DNA of 64,000 bases from Marvania coccoides (taxonomy: Eukaryota; Chlorophyta; Trebouxiophyceae; Chlorellales; Chlorellaceae): contig OY978097.1 in assembly GCA_963854735.1 (NCBI GenBank), positions 3,162,001 through 3,226,000 on the forward strand, in the 5' to 3' direction. Made by a program: the position numbers and the translations under genes. The notes below the pieces were generated by a model. It was given only the letters and a program-made list of their open reading frames with translations. It searched no databases and was not told the DNA's origin. Of this stretch, positions 1 to 11,800 are shown piece by piece. Every line of letters starts with the position of its first letter. The stretch's first letter is position 1.

Positions 1-22
1 ACCTCTCTGTTACGCACTGCAG

Positions 23-782
23 GGCTGAGTATCGTCCCCAGCTGGACCCTCGCCGCCCCGTTCCTGCTGCCCCACCCGCTAGGGTCCCTCCTCCCCCGCC
101 ACCGCCGCCCCCGCCACCCCCAGAAACTCTCAATGTCAACCTCTCCCGCCGCGGGCTGGCCGGCATCATGATTGGCGGAACCATGGCGTGGTACGCCGCC
201 CTGAACGCGGGCGCCCCCATCGCGCGCATCGACCGTCGCCGCGGCATTGCAATTTTGAAGACCAAGGGCGGAAACGAGGTGGCAGTGTTCCCTGACGAGG
301 CTGGGCGGCTGTTTATGTTCGACAAGGCTGGCAACATCTACTACGACACCAATGAGCCCGCGCTGGGCGTGTACATAGTCACCGTGGACGGAGAGATGTT
401 CAACGAATTTTTGGACGAAACAGGGGCGCTGCAGAAGCTGTACGTGGGCAACCTGGCTGACCTGACGTCGGTCAAGGTTACGGAGATCGGCGGGGTGCCG
501 ATCGAGGACCTGCAGCGCAGCGTGAAGGGCTTCCGGGGTGGCAGAATCTACGGCTTTCCGAGATTGCCCCAGGACGGGCAGGTGGGGTGGGAGGACCTGA
601 TGCCGCCCAACGCGCCAGCTGGGCTGCCGCGCAGGAAAGGGGAGCCCTTCCGCCCGCCCCCGCTGCTGGAAGACATGGAGGTGCGGCTGGAGCGCACCGA
701 CGGAGGCGGTTGGTTTGGCGGCGGCGACTCGCAGCCGTTTGACCCCCAAGAGGTCTTCAAAACTTTGCGTATTAAAAAGTAA
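23..782 (+). CDS. Unrecognised Pro-rich, membrane-anchored protein (5' end missing)
   Basis: The last exon of a gene that begins upstream of the window. The frame is open from base 3 to the TAA at 780-782, and a pyrimidine-rich stretch ending in AG at 21-22 is a plausible splice acceptor, which would leave 252 visible residues. The visible part starts with a run of about 11 prolines, followed by a hydrophobic stretch (LAGIMIGGTMAWYAALNAG) that could be a membrane anchor. After that comes a compact domain with regular beta-strand-like segments (VAVFPDEAGRLFMFDKAG and LGVYIVTVDGEMF) and a Pro/Gly-rich tail. I do not recognise the family and give no function. An internal ATG at 168 exists, but the in-frame upstream coding sequence argues against it as the start. 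Convergent with the AAA+ gene; a TGTAA motif at about 838 could serve polyadenylation. Confidence 0.6.
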
Positions 783-1009
783 CAAAATACTATCTGTCGG
801 TGATACATGTATAATAAGTATGTGGGAGTAGATGGAATGTAAGCAGAAAAGGCCTATCAAGGTTTCTCAATGAAAGGAAACCATTCTCTTTAAATAATAA
901 TATATATATTTGCAGTGATAAGATACAAAGCGACGCAAAAATTAAATTGTTTTACTGGTATTTGCTCATTTTCCCTTTGAAACCAGAGCGAGACTCACGC
1001 TCCGGGAGA

Positions 1010-3043
1010 CTAGAACGGTGGCCGGTTGTACTGATATTTCTCTTTGCTCAGCCCCAGCGGCCGTACTTGCTCGATGGGCGCCTGCCGCACAAACTCAGCC
1101 CAGTGCCGCGGCATCACCTCGCTGAGGACGACAGAGTGGACTTTTTGTTGCAGCGCCACCTGTGCGGAGGTGAAGGGCCAATTTGCGTCACCCGCGCCTC
1201 ATGAAATCCTCCCACAACCTTGGCAGCAATCCGCACAGGTCCACAGTGCGGATCCCGGCCCTCAGTGCAGTCTGAACAAAGCAAGGCTGCCGCTGAGGAA
1301 CGGACCGACAGAAAAAGGGTTCGTAACGCACTAAAAAACCAACTCACCTCCAGCGTAATGACCTCAAACAGCAGCGCCTCCAGCGCCACGGCAGCCTTGT
1401 CCATCTTGGGCAGCAGTGCGCTGGTCACCTCCTCGCCCTCCTCCCTCCCCAGCCACAGAGCACCCTCGCCCTGCAGCTCCAACTTCGGCGAGTAAAAGCT
1501 CGTCAACTTCTCCACAATCGTCTCCCGAAGCTCGCCCACCTCCGCAGCGATTATGACCGCCTCCTCCGGCTTGTTGATCGCGCTGCAAGACCGTCCGAAC
1601 GCGCCAGACAGCAGGTACTGCAGCTGTTTGATGCCGTCCTCCTCACCGGCAATTGCGGTCAACAGCCAGTCGTAAATGCGGCGCTCCTCCTCGGGGCGCT
1701 GCCACAGCACGTGTCGCAGCAGCAGACAATCCTGCAGCGACAGCATGGACCGCCCAGAAGTGTAGGCCGCCACCTGCATCAGACCCACCGCTTTCACTAA
1801 GCGGCGGTCAGAAACGTACACTGGCGGCTCGCTCTGCTCCTGCAGGTGCCTCCGCAGGTCTGCGATGAGGTTGAGAACCTCTGGGGGCACCGACACCGCC
1901 GCTTCTGCCCGCCCTCGCGTGTTTTCAAAGTCGTCTTGCGTCAAAAGCGGAACAGGGGTGGCGTCATCGCTAATTTCAGTTGATCCGGGGTGCGCCAGGG
2001 CCCCTGCTTGGCGTCTGCCCCCACCATTGGACAGCATTTCGATCAATCCCTCGGGCGACACTTGCCCCACCCGTTTTCGAAGCAGAAAGCGGTCGTACAG
2101 CGCCTCCAGCTCCTCGCTCTCCGGCAGCTCGTTGGAGGCGCCCACCAGGCACAGCAGCGGCACCTTCAGCAGCGCGGAGCCGTTGGAAAACAATCGCTCG
2201 TTGAGGATGGTGAGCAGGGTGTTGAGGATGGCGGAGTTGGCCTTGAAAATCTCATCGATGAAGGCAACGGTGGCTTCAGGCAGGTAGCCCTCCGTTTGGC
2301 GCACGTACTTGTCTTCTTCCAGCGCGCGCATGGACAGCGGACCGAAGAGCTCCTCTGGCACGGAGAACCGCGTGAGCAGACGCTCAAAGTAGGTGCCCTG
2401 GCAGAGACGACTGAGGCGGCGACCCAATTCCGACTTGGCGGTGCCTATAAATTAAGGGGGGGAGGGAGTAGTTTAGTTTGTTTTAAGCAGAGATGTGCTT
2501 GGAGGGTGCAGAAACACAACTAAATAAATATATAGTTGCATATGAGAAACTATGATACCTGGTGGCCCAATGAAAAGAATGTGCTCCCCCGCCAACGCAG
2601 CCAGCAGCAGCAGCCGAACCTCGGTGTCGCGCTCCACCAGGCCCTCCGACATCACGTCGATGGCACGGCGCAGGCGCTCCCTCAGCGGGCCCAGGCCGTC
2701 GGCGTTGCCGCTGCTGGGAGCGCCAGCCTTGGCGACGCTCTCGGCCGTTTTGAGGGCGGTGCTGTGCGCCTCCGTGGCCTTGAGTTTCACATCATCCAGC
2801 TGCTGCTTGAAGATGCTGTCCCGAGCTGCAGAGACAACAATAAATAGCCATGAGATAGAACTGATACGATTTTAAAAACTCAATTCGACCCGACGCACAT
2901 TGCGTGGCTTCCGCTCTTGTGAGCACGTTTCGTTGCAATTGGCGATGCGATCCGGGGTGCCGCTGGGGCGTCAGGCGAGGCAAAACAACAGTGCTGCTTC
3001 GGTAGGCAGGCAAGCCTCCTTGCAAGCGCAGGAAGCCTTGCAT
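1010..3043 (-). CDS. MoxR-family AAA+ ATPase, RavA-like, probably organellar
   Basis: Four exons: 3043-2899, 2825-2559, 2444-1348 and 1159-1010; 552 residues. MoxR/RavA proteins are AAA+ chaperone-like ATPases that remodel protein or metal-cofactor complexes. Walker A (GPPGTAKSELGRRL, residues 135-148) is split by an intron after the first Gly-Pro-Pro. Walker B is AFIDEIFKAN with Asp-Glu at about 201-202, followed by a sensor-1 stretch (GASNE) and an arginine-finger region (YDRFLLRK, about 256). The C-terminal third is the helical RavA-type extension ending QYNRPPF. I chose the ATG at 3043 because it opens a 48-residue Arg/Gln-rich leader with no acidic residues until its end (MQGFLRLQGGLPAYRSS), typical of a chloroplast or mitochondrial transit peptide. 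Diverges from the CDPK gene. Family assignment is firm; compartment and client are inferred. Confidence 0.88.
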
Positions 3044-3392
3044 GATCAAAAATGAGAATTGATCAGATATATAATGGGAAATGCATGAACTCTGATGCTG
3101 CTTTCGGAGTTCAAGACCCATTTTGGACGGTCGTGCACACAAAATATTTGTCACCGTTTTGTTGATGCACGATTCCAACTTCTCGCGTGCTTTCTGTATT
3201 TTGACAACCGCCACAACCATTCAGCAACTCGATGCGCGTTCCGTTCGTTGCGATTTTGGGTTTATTTCATTTGAATTTTTGTGCGTCTGCGACATTTGAC
3301 GACTCTCTACTACCTCGCCTTTGGGGGGCACCGTGGCAGCACTCTGCCTTCGTCTACGGGGGTTCTCGATTAGCTAGAAACCTATAGTTCTA
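3044..3392. promoter_or_regulatory. Divergent spacer between the AAA+ ATPase and CDPK genes
   Basis: A 349-base spacer between two start codons pointing away from each other, so it must carry both promoters and 5' leaders. No convincing TATA box, repeat or other element was recognised. Confidence 0.4.
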
Positions 3393-5647
3393 ATGGTGGC
3401 TATTCAAGAGATGGACAACCAAAACAAATCGCTCAGCGGCCTGGTAGAGGCTGCCAAGGCTCCTGAGGCGACGACGCGCCAGGTGCCTTGGTACATGTAT
3501 TCACCCGAGGATCGTTACACCATGCAGCGAGTTCTTGGTTGTGGACACTACGCCAACGTTTACTTGGCGACGAGCAAGGAGAGCGGAGAAATGTGTGCAA
3601 TCAAGGTCCTAGACAAGGGTGAGACACCGCTACAAAATCCCGCATTTCTCCTCGCTGCGCGGTGTCCACAATCTGGATGCACTGGGCATGTGGGAAGAAT
3701 AAATTTCCCCGGCCCCGTCACCACCATGTCGCCTCCTCCTTTCTCCACATACTGGAGGTAGCCATTGATTCAAAACTAACAGTTTCCTCACTCACTACCT
3801 TTCTTCCACAGCCCACCCCGAGTACAACGAGGCTGACGTGTTGAACGAGGTAAACATCCTTCAGCGCGTTTGCGACCACCCCAACATCGCCTCGCTGAGG
3901 GAAGTTTTCGAAGATCCCGCGCACGTGTACCTCGTGGAAGAGCCCTGCATGGGCGGGGAGCTGTTCGACCTGGTGATTGAGCGCAAGCACTTCAGCGAGG
4001 GCGACGCTGCGCGTGCTGCGGCGGTGCTGGTCTCGGTGGTTTCGCACTGCCACACGCACGGCGTTCTGCACCGAGATATCAAGCCTGAGAACTTTTTGCT
4101 GGCCGCCGTGCCGGAGGAGGGGCGTTTCGATGGGTCGCAGCTGCGGGCGGTGGACTTTGGGCTGTCAACATTCAACAAGTCGCCGAAAGATGTCGTGGGC
4201 TCTTCGTACTACATAGGTGCGCGCTGAAGTTATTTCTAATGATGCATTCTCCATTTAACTATATTCTGGTGTTTTCTCAAGCATAGCATAGCAAACCCTA
4301 AAGCATAGCATTTGTCCAGCAGCGATAAAATTGATATTGATAATAAGAATGGCATTACCCCCTTTCCCACTATACACACTGCTCTGCTCTACAGCCCCCG
4401 AGGTGCTGGCTGGGCAGCCGTACGGCCCTCCGGCTGACGCCTGGTCACTTGGCGTGGTGGTGTTCATCCTCATATCTGGCCATCCGCCGTTCTTTGGGCG
4501 CACAGATGACGTGCTGTACGATAGGATACAGCACCAAGAGCTGGACATGGAGTACGAGCCCTGGATCACCGGAGAAGTGTCTCCCGCTGCAGCGAACTTT
4601 GTGAAGCGCCTGCTCACGAAGGACCCCGCACAGAGAATGACCTGCACGGAGGCGGCAGCGCACCCCTGGCTGACTGAAACGGCGTTCGCTTCGGACGACG
4701 TCCCCCTGGCGCCGGCTATTGTTGAGCGGCTGCGGGCGTTCACTCGCCAAAACCGCCTCACGTGCCTGCTGATGACCCTGGTGGCGCACCACATGAGCGA
4801 TGACGCCATCGGCGAGCTGCGCCGCACCTTTGAGGCGCTGGACACCGACAACGACGGCTTGATCAGCGTTTCCGACATCACGCGAGCGCTGGAGATCATC
4901 GGGGTTAACACCGCCGCCCAGGGCATCCCAGACTTGGCCACGGGGCTGGATGAGTTTCACGACCATGCCGGCACGGTGCACGTCGACGAGTTCCTGGCTG
5001 CGGCGCTGGATAAGAAGAAAGTTTTGACGCGCAACACCGTGGCAGCGGTGTTTAATCGTCTGGACGTGGACCACAGCGGCATGCTGAGCATGGCGTCTCT
5101 GAGTGAGGCGCTGGCAGAGTGCGGCGTGCTGGTACCCGAGGCGCGGTTGCGGGGGATGATGGCGAGAGAAGGCGCGCTGGAAGGCGCTGGAGTTGTTTCC
5201 GCCAAATCTTTCCAAAGCCTGCTGATGAGCGGGGCGGAGCCGCAGGTGGGCACAGTGGCGTTGCTGCAGCACTCCGTCAGCAACGGCTCCTCGCAGCTGG
5301 ACGGGTGGGGAGGCAGCGATGCCGGTCTTGAAGAGTATCATGGACAAGACTGGCAAGGCGTTGTGGCACCGCTTAGCCCTAAACTGGAGGTTTCAATCGC
5401 GCCTCGGCGCACCAGCCTCGACTGTGGAAACACCGTGACTCCTCCTGCCCAGTCCCCCACTGGGCGCACCCTGGATGATATTTTGCGGCACTATAGCTGC
5501 AGCGGGTGGCGCACGCCGATCAGGAAGGGGTCGCTGCGCAGCCAGGCCTCCCCGCTGGCGCGCGTCAGCAAGGCCAGCACGCCTCAGGCCACCACCCCTG
5601 TTTCTTCGCTTTCCAGTCCTTCCATGGCGTGCCTAGGCTATGACTGA
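3393..5647 (+). CDS. Calcium-dependent protein kinase (CDPK)
   Basis: Three exons: 3393-3618, 3812-4216 and 4395-5647; 627 residues. CDPKs phosphorylate Ser/Thr targets when calcium binds their fused calmodulin-like domain. The kinase domain has a glycine loop (LGCGHYANVYLA, about 49-59), the ATP-binding Lys (AIK, 71), the catalytic loop HRDIKPEN (162-169) and DFG (190-192). It is followed by a junction helix and EF-hands: canonical loops DTDNDGLISVSDI (360-372) and DVDHSGMLSMAS (434-445), with two degenerate hands between and after them. A Ser/Thr/Pro-rich tail of about 120 residues follows. There is no N-terminal Met-Gly, so no myristoylation site as in many plant CDPKs. Both introns fall inside the kinase domain in phase 1. 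The 3' spacer carries one copy of the dispersed non-coding element. Confidence 0.95.
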
Positions 5648-6803
5648 CGAAGAAGGATTAAATTCCTCTCGCCGCTGTTTTTTATAGGGGAAACAAAAAT
5701 ATAAAACTCAGTTCGCCCATGGAAAAAATTATAAAATCTAAGCCACAATCTACAGGAGAATTGTAATCGGTCTCAGATTGTGGTACACTCATAAAGTGAC
5801 TGGACGATGGGAAACCTTTGAGTAGAAACGTGCAACTACTATAGGGCGTCCTCCCCCTGGTGTCTCTTTAATTTTTATTTTTGTTGAAAAATAAGATTGA
5901 GACTTAATATCCTCGGTGCTTGGTGGGCATATGAAAAATCTATTATTTTTTTCTATTATTGCAGGATTATTGCTTTTCCTTCCGTTTTTTCCTCTCCCAA
6001 AACAGTTTTTCTCCTTTCAAACCAGCTGATTTTTGCTTATTTTTGTTGTTGCTATAATGCAGGTTGTCAACGCTCTTATTTCTTCATTCATTCGCCGTTC
6101 TTCTCGTGTCTGCTTCCATTTGGTTGGCTATCACAGCCGAATCAGATTGGTATTTAAAGCATATGAACATGAAGCAAAGTGAATGAAAGTTTTCAGCCTG
6201 TGTACGAGGGAAATCCATGCTGACTAGGAACTGCATTAATGAATATTCGCAGCAATACATTTGAGTCTCATAAAATCCTGGCAAGCAAGTTTGAAGTCTT
6301 TTCAAGCTTCCATATGCATCTCAGCGCGCTTCTGAAAACTCTTTATAGTTGTGCAGCACCCCCTCACTGCTACGTCCTCTTTTTCTTGGCGTCTGAGCAC
6401 CGCGGGAGAGGTCCACCTCCTCAGCAGCTGCAACAGCCTTTATAGGCCAGAAAATGAAAGCAGACCGTCGGAGGTACTTTCCATGTCATCCGATGTGCCA
6501 CCGCGCAGCACGAAGGCCGCCTGCTTCTGAGCGCTGTTGGCTCAGAGTATCCTCGAGCTGCCGCCGCTGTGCCAAGGCGCACGGAAGTTTTTTACATCGA
6601 ACTCGAGCGATCTTTCTTCTCTCAAACTCGTATATATGCATGTCATTGTAGTTATGAATGATTGGAAAAGAATTGAGCAACAGCAAATTATATTGGTTGT
6701 GAAAGAGAAGAGAGGAGAAAAATTTGTTCTAAATTCAAAATTTTGTCGAGGACCTCGTTCATTTATAGATCCATTACATGCTGAATTGTTACTACGCCAT
6801 GGC
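5648..6803. other. Convergent spacer, CDPK to aspartate aminotransferase
   Basis: 1,156 bases between the CDPK stop and the aminotransferase stop. It is AT-rich and holds both 3' UTRs plus non-coding copy A at 5776-5938. The remaining 860 bases contain only short unconvincing ORFs with no recognisable protein. Confidence 0.5.
5776..5938 (+). ncRNA. Dispersed non-coding element, copy A (candidate structured RNA)
   Basis: This segment matches 58443-58613 on the same strand in ordered blocks: GGTACACTCA, GATGGGAAACCTTTGAGTA, GCGTCCTCCCCCTGG, ATCCTCGG and GGGCATATGAAAAA. Between the third and fourth blocks both copies place a hairpin. Here it is GTCTC (5862-5866) pairing with GAGAC (5899-5903), enclosing AATTTTTATTTTT paired with AAAAATAAGATT around a GTTG loop. 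No ORF is conserved between the copies. It matches no snRNA, SRP RNA, RNase P/MRP or tRNA that I know. It could be an RNA gene family, the 3' end of a retroelement, or a shared UTR element. Confidence 0.45.
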
Positions 6804-8285
6804 TTATTTTGTGACGGCGTGGATGGCCTCAGCGATGCGGTGCACGTTCTTGCTGTTGCACCCCGCCATGCTGATGCGCCCGTTGCGCGTGAGGTAAATG
6901 GAGTGCTCCCCAGTCAGCTTGTCGACCTGCTCTGGCGACAGGCCAGTGAAGGCAAACATTCCGATTTGGTCGGTGATGTGCTGCCAGTTGTGGGCGCTGC
7001 CCAGCTCCTCCAGCGCCGTGCGCAGCGAGGTGCGCATGCTGATGATGCGGTTCGCCATACCAGCCACCTCCTCATACCACCTAGCCTTCAGCTCGGGGTC
7101 GCTCAATACCATGTGCACCAGCAGCGCGCCGTGGCTGGGCGGGTTGGAGTAAATGGGGCGGGCAATAGCCTTGAGTTGACTTTCAACGTTGGAGGTCTCG
7201 GCAGGAGAGCCAGTGATGTAGCTGAGGGCTCCCACGCGCTGCGAGTACAGCCCCATGTTCTTGGCGTAGCTCTGCGCCAGCGCCAGCTGGTGGCCATCAT
7301 CGAGGAACAACCGAATGGCAGCAGCATCACGCTCGCAGTCGCCAGAGGCGAAGCCTTGGTATGCCTGCAGGGAGGATGCGATTCCTTGTTAATATGTACA
7401 CAGAGAATATCGCGTTGACGGGATATTATTGATTATTATTCGTTGTTACCATGTCGAACAGCGGGAACAGGTTCCGCTTCAACATGATTTGCGAAATCTC
7501 CTTCCATTGCGCCAGGGAGGGGTCGCAGCCAGTGGGGTTGTGCGCACATGCATGCAGCAGCACCGCCGAGCCAGCGGGGGCAGCGTCCAGCGAGCTGCAG
7601 AGCTGCTCGAACGCCAGCCCCTTCTTAACTGGGTCGTAGTGAGGAAATTCTACGATTTCAACGCCAGCGTCGTGGAAAATGTTGTGGTGGTTGGACCAAG
7701 TGGGCTTGGGGATGTATATCTTGGAGGCCTTGGGGAACCACCGCTGCTGGAACTCGGCAAACAGGCGGCATGCGCCAGTGCCAGAAAGCGCCTGAATGGT
7801 GGCCACGCGGCCCTCAGCGATGGCGGTGGCGTTGTCACCGTAGGCCAGCTTCACGGACTCCTCGCAGAACTGGCGGTGGCCGAGGATGGGGAGATATTCA
7901 TGATAGAAATGGCCAGCTACACGTGTCTCGGCTTCACGAACCACGTGAAGGACCTGGGGCTTGCCGTCGTCGTCGCGGTACGCTCCCACGCCCAAATTGA
8001 TTTTCTCGGGGTTGGGGTCCGCAAGGAAGCGCTCAGTCACGCCTGCAGCACGTTAAATTGTTGCGAAATATTGACAGGTGATGAGAAATATTTGAACACC
8101 CAAAAAGTGAAATTGAGAGGCTGCTTTCCACAAATTCAAGTAAATTGAATAAAATGGGTTTTAAACCTACCGAGAATAGGATCTTTCGGGGCTTCTTCTA
8201 CATTCGTAAACCAGGATGACGAATGCCTGAGCTGTGAAAAGCGAGCGAGAGAGCCGCTCCCCAAGACGCGCTGCCGAAGAGCCAT
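6804..8285 (-). CDS. Aspartate aminotransferase, mitochondrial
   Basis: Three exons: 8285-8171, 8042-7450 and 7364-6804; 422 residues, normal for the family. It exchanges amino groups between aspartate/2-oxoglutarate and oxaloacetate/glutamate with pyridoxal phosphate. Visible class-I features include the N-terminal KINLGVGAYRDDDGKP, the GTGACRLF stretch, the cofactor region HACAHNPTGCDP, and the PLP lysine in SYAKNMGLYSQRVG (Lys about 271). The first exon encodes MALRQRVLGSGSLARFSQLRHSSS, shown here only in part as a basic, Ser-rich, acid-free leader, which is a good mitochondrial presequence; hence the start at 8285 rather than upstream in-frame codons. Short introns interrupt between the leader and the mature protein and just before AYQGFASGD. 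Confidence 0.95.
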
Positions 8286-8895
8286 CGATATCTGGAGTGA
8301 GATTTTAGAATAGAATTGATAGCCGAGGCACGGGAGCTGTCGCAATCGCTGTCGCAATCGCTGTCGATTGGCGGCTAAGGAAAGTTGTTTTTCAAAAAAC
8401 AACAGATACAAACATTACAGGGAACCAAACAAAAACTTTTGCCACCTATTCATGCTGCAGGGCAAACCAGCAAGGGCCGTCTTCAGGTCTACTGCCAACC
8501 CAGGTCAGTTTCCACAATGCTTCAAAGGTCATAGCATGCTCACACTTCTACTCTCCCTCTTGCCTTTTAATTATCTCCCTCATTAGTGAGAAGCCAATAA
8601 ATCTTAATCTGCTATTTACCGGACATCTTTTAAAGCAACGAATGTCCATAAAAACTAAACAGAAAACTGTAACAATGGTATTTTTTTTTTTAAAAAAGCT
8701 TTAGGGTTATTTTAAAAGCAAGCAACATACAATGAATGGCAAATGCAAAGACGAGTGATAAAAAAACAATGTAAAAATTAAGTATGATTTATATATGGTA
8801 CACATAAAAACATGCGGTGCTGTGCATTGCACCTCCAACATTCAAAACCCTCCTCCGCAAGCGTTCTCCAGAAAATGTCAATGCAAATCGAGGGT
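8286..8895. other. Spacer: aminotransferase promoter and VPS13 3' UTR
   Basis: 610 bases, strongly AT-rich toward VPS13. It contains a short direct repeat of GTCGCAATCGCT around 8338-8364 and a poly-T/A stretch near 8680. No gene was recognised. Confidence 0.4.
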
Positions 8896-11800
8896 CTACA
8901 GCGGTCCAAACGCCTCTTCGCGCGCGCTCTCCCGCTTCTCCACCGCCACTACCGTCCTCGCGAGCTCCGCGGGGGGCTTGCTCAGCGCCCGCACCGCCAA
9001 AAATGTGCCGACACGATTGTCAACCGGCCACACCGCAATCTTCCACAGCTCCGGCTGCGACTGCTGCGACGCAGCCACCAGCGCATCTTGCATGGAGCTG
9101 CCGGCCCCAGCGGCAGCAGGGGTGACGGACGCAGGCGCCGGGTCGTAGGCCCAGATGGGAGAATCAAACACTCGTCCGGGGGCAGTCATATCTGCCCTAA
9201 TGGTGACGTATTCGTTCACTCTAGGCACACTGGGCCCACCCACCACCACCGCACCCAGCGCCACGTACCCACGTGGCGCCACCGGCATCCACATGCTCAC
9301 TGCACGCTCCCCATTGAACCGCCAAATGAGGGTGTACTCCAAGGGGGGAGAGGTGGGCGCAGACGCAGCGGGCTTGGCGGAGGGGCGCAGCGTGGCGTCG
9401 TCCCTGAAGCACGGCACCGGATTCAGCGGGGCTTCGTCTCCCAGCGTGGCAACGTCGCCTGCAGGACTGTAGCCGGGGGGAGCCACAGGGCGCCAAAAAT
9501 ATACCACCGGCTGCCTGGCTGGGTTGGTGTGCCACACGGGCTTGAAGTCGAGGCTGGGGAGGGTGAGGGGGAGCTGGTCCAGGGACTGGCCGGTGGGCAG
9601 CGCAGCGCGGGCAGCATGACGTTCCGTCCACTGCGCGTCCTGCCGCACCGGGTCTTGGTAGTACTTGCGCAGCACCTTCTCTGCCACCAGCTTGACTTGC
9701 GATGCCTGGGGGGTGTCGGGGAAGCACGGCAGCAGCCGTGCCAGGGGTTGCGGGCCCACGACCCCGGGGGTGCCCCTACGATGCACTACAAGGCAGTCTG
9801 GATACCGCCCAGAGGTGGCGGCACTGCCAGCCCCGCTCCACCGCAGCTCCAGCGCCAGCACGTCGTCCCACCGCACCGACCAAATGATGCCGCCAGGCGC
9901 CACATCTGCCGACACCAGGGAGCCGATCTCTGCCGCGCCGTTGAGCTGCGCGAAGCCGGGGGCAGACGCCAGCAGCATGCTGCGGTTTGTGAGGATGGCC
10001 ACGGCCTTGTTGGGAAGCACAAAGTGCTCTTCATAAGCCTCCGTGCCCTGGGCCCTCCGAGCGCCGCCGCCAGGCACCGTCTGGGCCGCTAGCAGCGTCG
10101 CCCAGAGCAGCGCGTTGCCAAGCTGCTCAATGATAGCCTCCCGCTCGGATCCGTCGCGCAGCAGCGGCGTGAGTTTGCTGTCTCCGCCCACTACGCGAGG
10201 CAGCCGCCGCCGCTGCGTCACCAGCTGCTCCCCCCGCGACTTGGCGCTGAACGCAGCGTCAAAGCCCTCCGCAGTGGCGCTCAACGCGTCCAGCGCGCCG
10301 CTCACGGGGTTTGCGACCACCCCCACGATGCCCTTGGCGATGCCCTTCATGGCGCCCTCAACCCCCGCCTGCTTGGCGCCCTGCAGCGGCTTCTCCACCA
10401 GCCCGCGGATGCCGCGCATGATGGAGGAGCCGAAGGCGCCCGCTCCCTCCAGCAGTCCGTCTCCCACGTCGGAGATGGAGCGCTGGGAGGGGGTTTTAGT
10501 GAGGCGGGAGGAAGAGGCCGCCGACCTGTTGATAAGAATAATTAATGATGGAGTATAATAGGAAGCTTGTTAGTATAATGATAAGTTTGAATAATGCACA
10601 TTTGTTAATAACCAAATATTAAGACTGTATTGAGGACTATGCTATAACTATAACAACAATGGTATCAAAACTCACGGCATTGGCGGCTCTTTGCGCTCCG
10701 ACCGAGAGTCTCCAGACAGCTTGGCCACGCCCGCTGACAGGATTCCCAGCACCCGGGAGGCGCCGCCGATGACGCCAAAGTTGCGCACCAGGGACAGCCC
10801 AATGCCAAACAGCTCGCCCTGGAACCACTGCAGTTCAAAAAAATTAGAGGCGGAAAAAAATATGAAAAGTGGCTAGTTACGCCCATAATGTGCTGTTAAC
10901 ACATTAAAAAGAAATATATATATATATATTTATATATATATATATATATAGTAGAACACGTATTCTAATACATATATTTTAAGGTACCTGGGTGAGGAAG
11001 CCGGCAAATGCAGAGGTTGACGACCGCAATTCCACCCTGTCAAAGCCATGCAGCACGATGGGAGCGGCCTGGAAGTTGGCCAGGTCAATGAGCATGGCCA
11101 CCATGCCGCCCGCTAGGTGCCTGGGCCGCGAAAGAGGGTCTCCTTGGAAGCTGACGTTCAGCGCAATGTCGCCAAAGTTGAGGTGACGCACGCGCACGGG
11201 GAGGTCAGCAGCAGCCATGCCGTCTCCAGCCACACCGTCACCGTCTCCACTGCTGGAAGCAGCCTGCGACAGCCGCTGGGCGATGTCCAGCAGCTTCCAG
11301 ACGACAGGCTCGCTGATGGCAACTTGCACGCCCTGCGGGAAGCGCAGGCCGATGAAGGGGAAGAAGGACCGCCCACGAGAGCCCGCAATCTGCCGCACCC
11401 CAGTCAGGCACAGCATGGGCAGCGCCTGCCGCCGCGCTGACTGCTGCTGCCCCTCGATTGGCGATTTTCTGGCGCTGAAAAACACAGGGTAGCGGCATTC
11501 AAACAGCTGGTTGTCCCCCTGCACGCGCTGAAAGTCGCACCGCAGCGAACGGAAGGGTCCCACGGGGGTCAACCCCCCAGCAGCCACCACTTTTACCCCG
11601 GTCACCGTCAACAGCAGAATTTCCTGCGGCGAATCATCCACAATCGACAGCTCCAACCCAGGAATCTCCACAGTGGCGCGAATATCAGGGTGAGTCGCCG
11701 CCACGCCCTTCAGCCCCGCCATCAGCAGCGGATCGCGGCCTGGGGCCACCTGCAGCGCCCTGTCCACGCCACCTCTCCCCAAAGGAGCGTTGGTGGTTTC

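Noticed and set aside
8812..10092. Long plus-strand ORF of 426 codons opposite VPS13
   Set aside because: It is the shadow of the GC-rich last VPS13 exon; its product is low-complexity His/Arg/Pro sequence with no family features.
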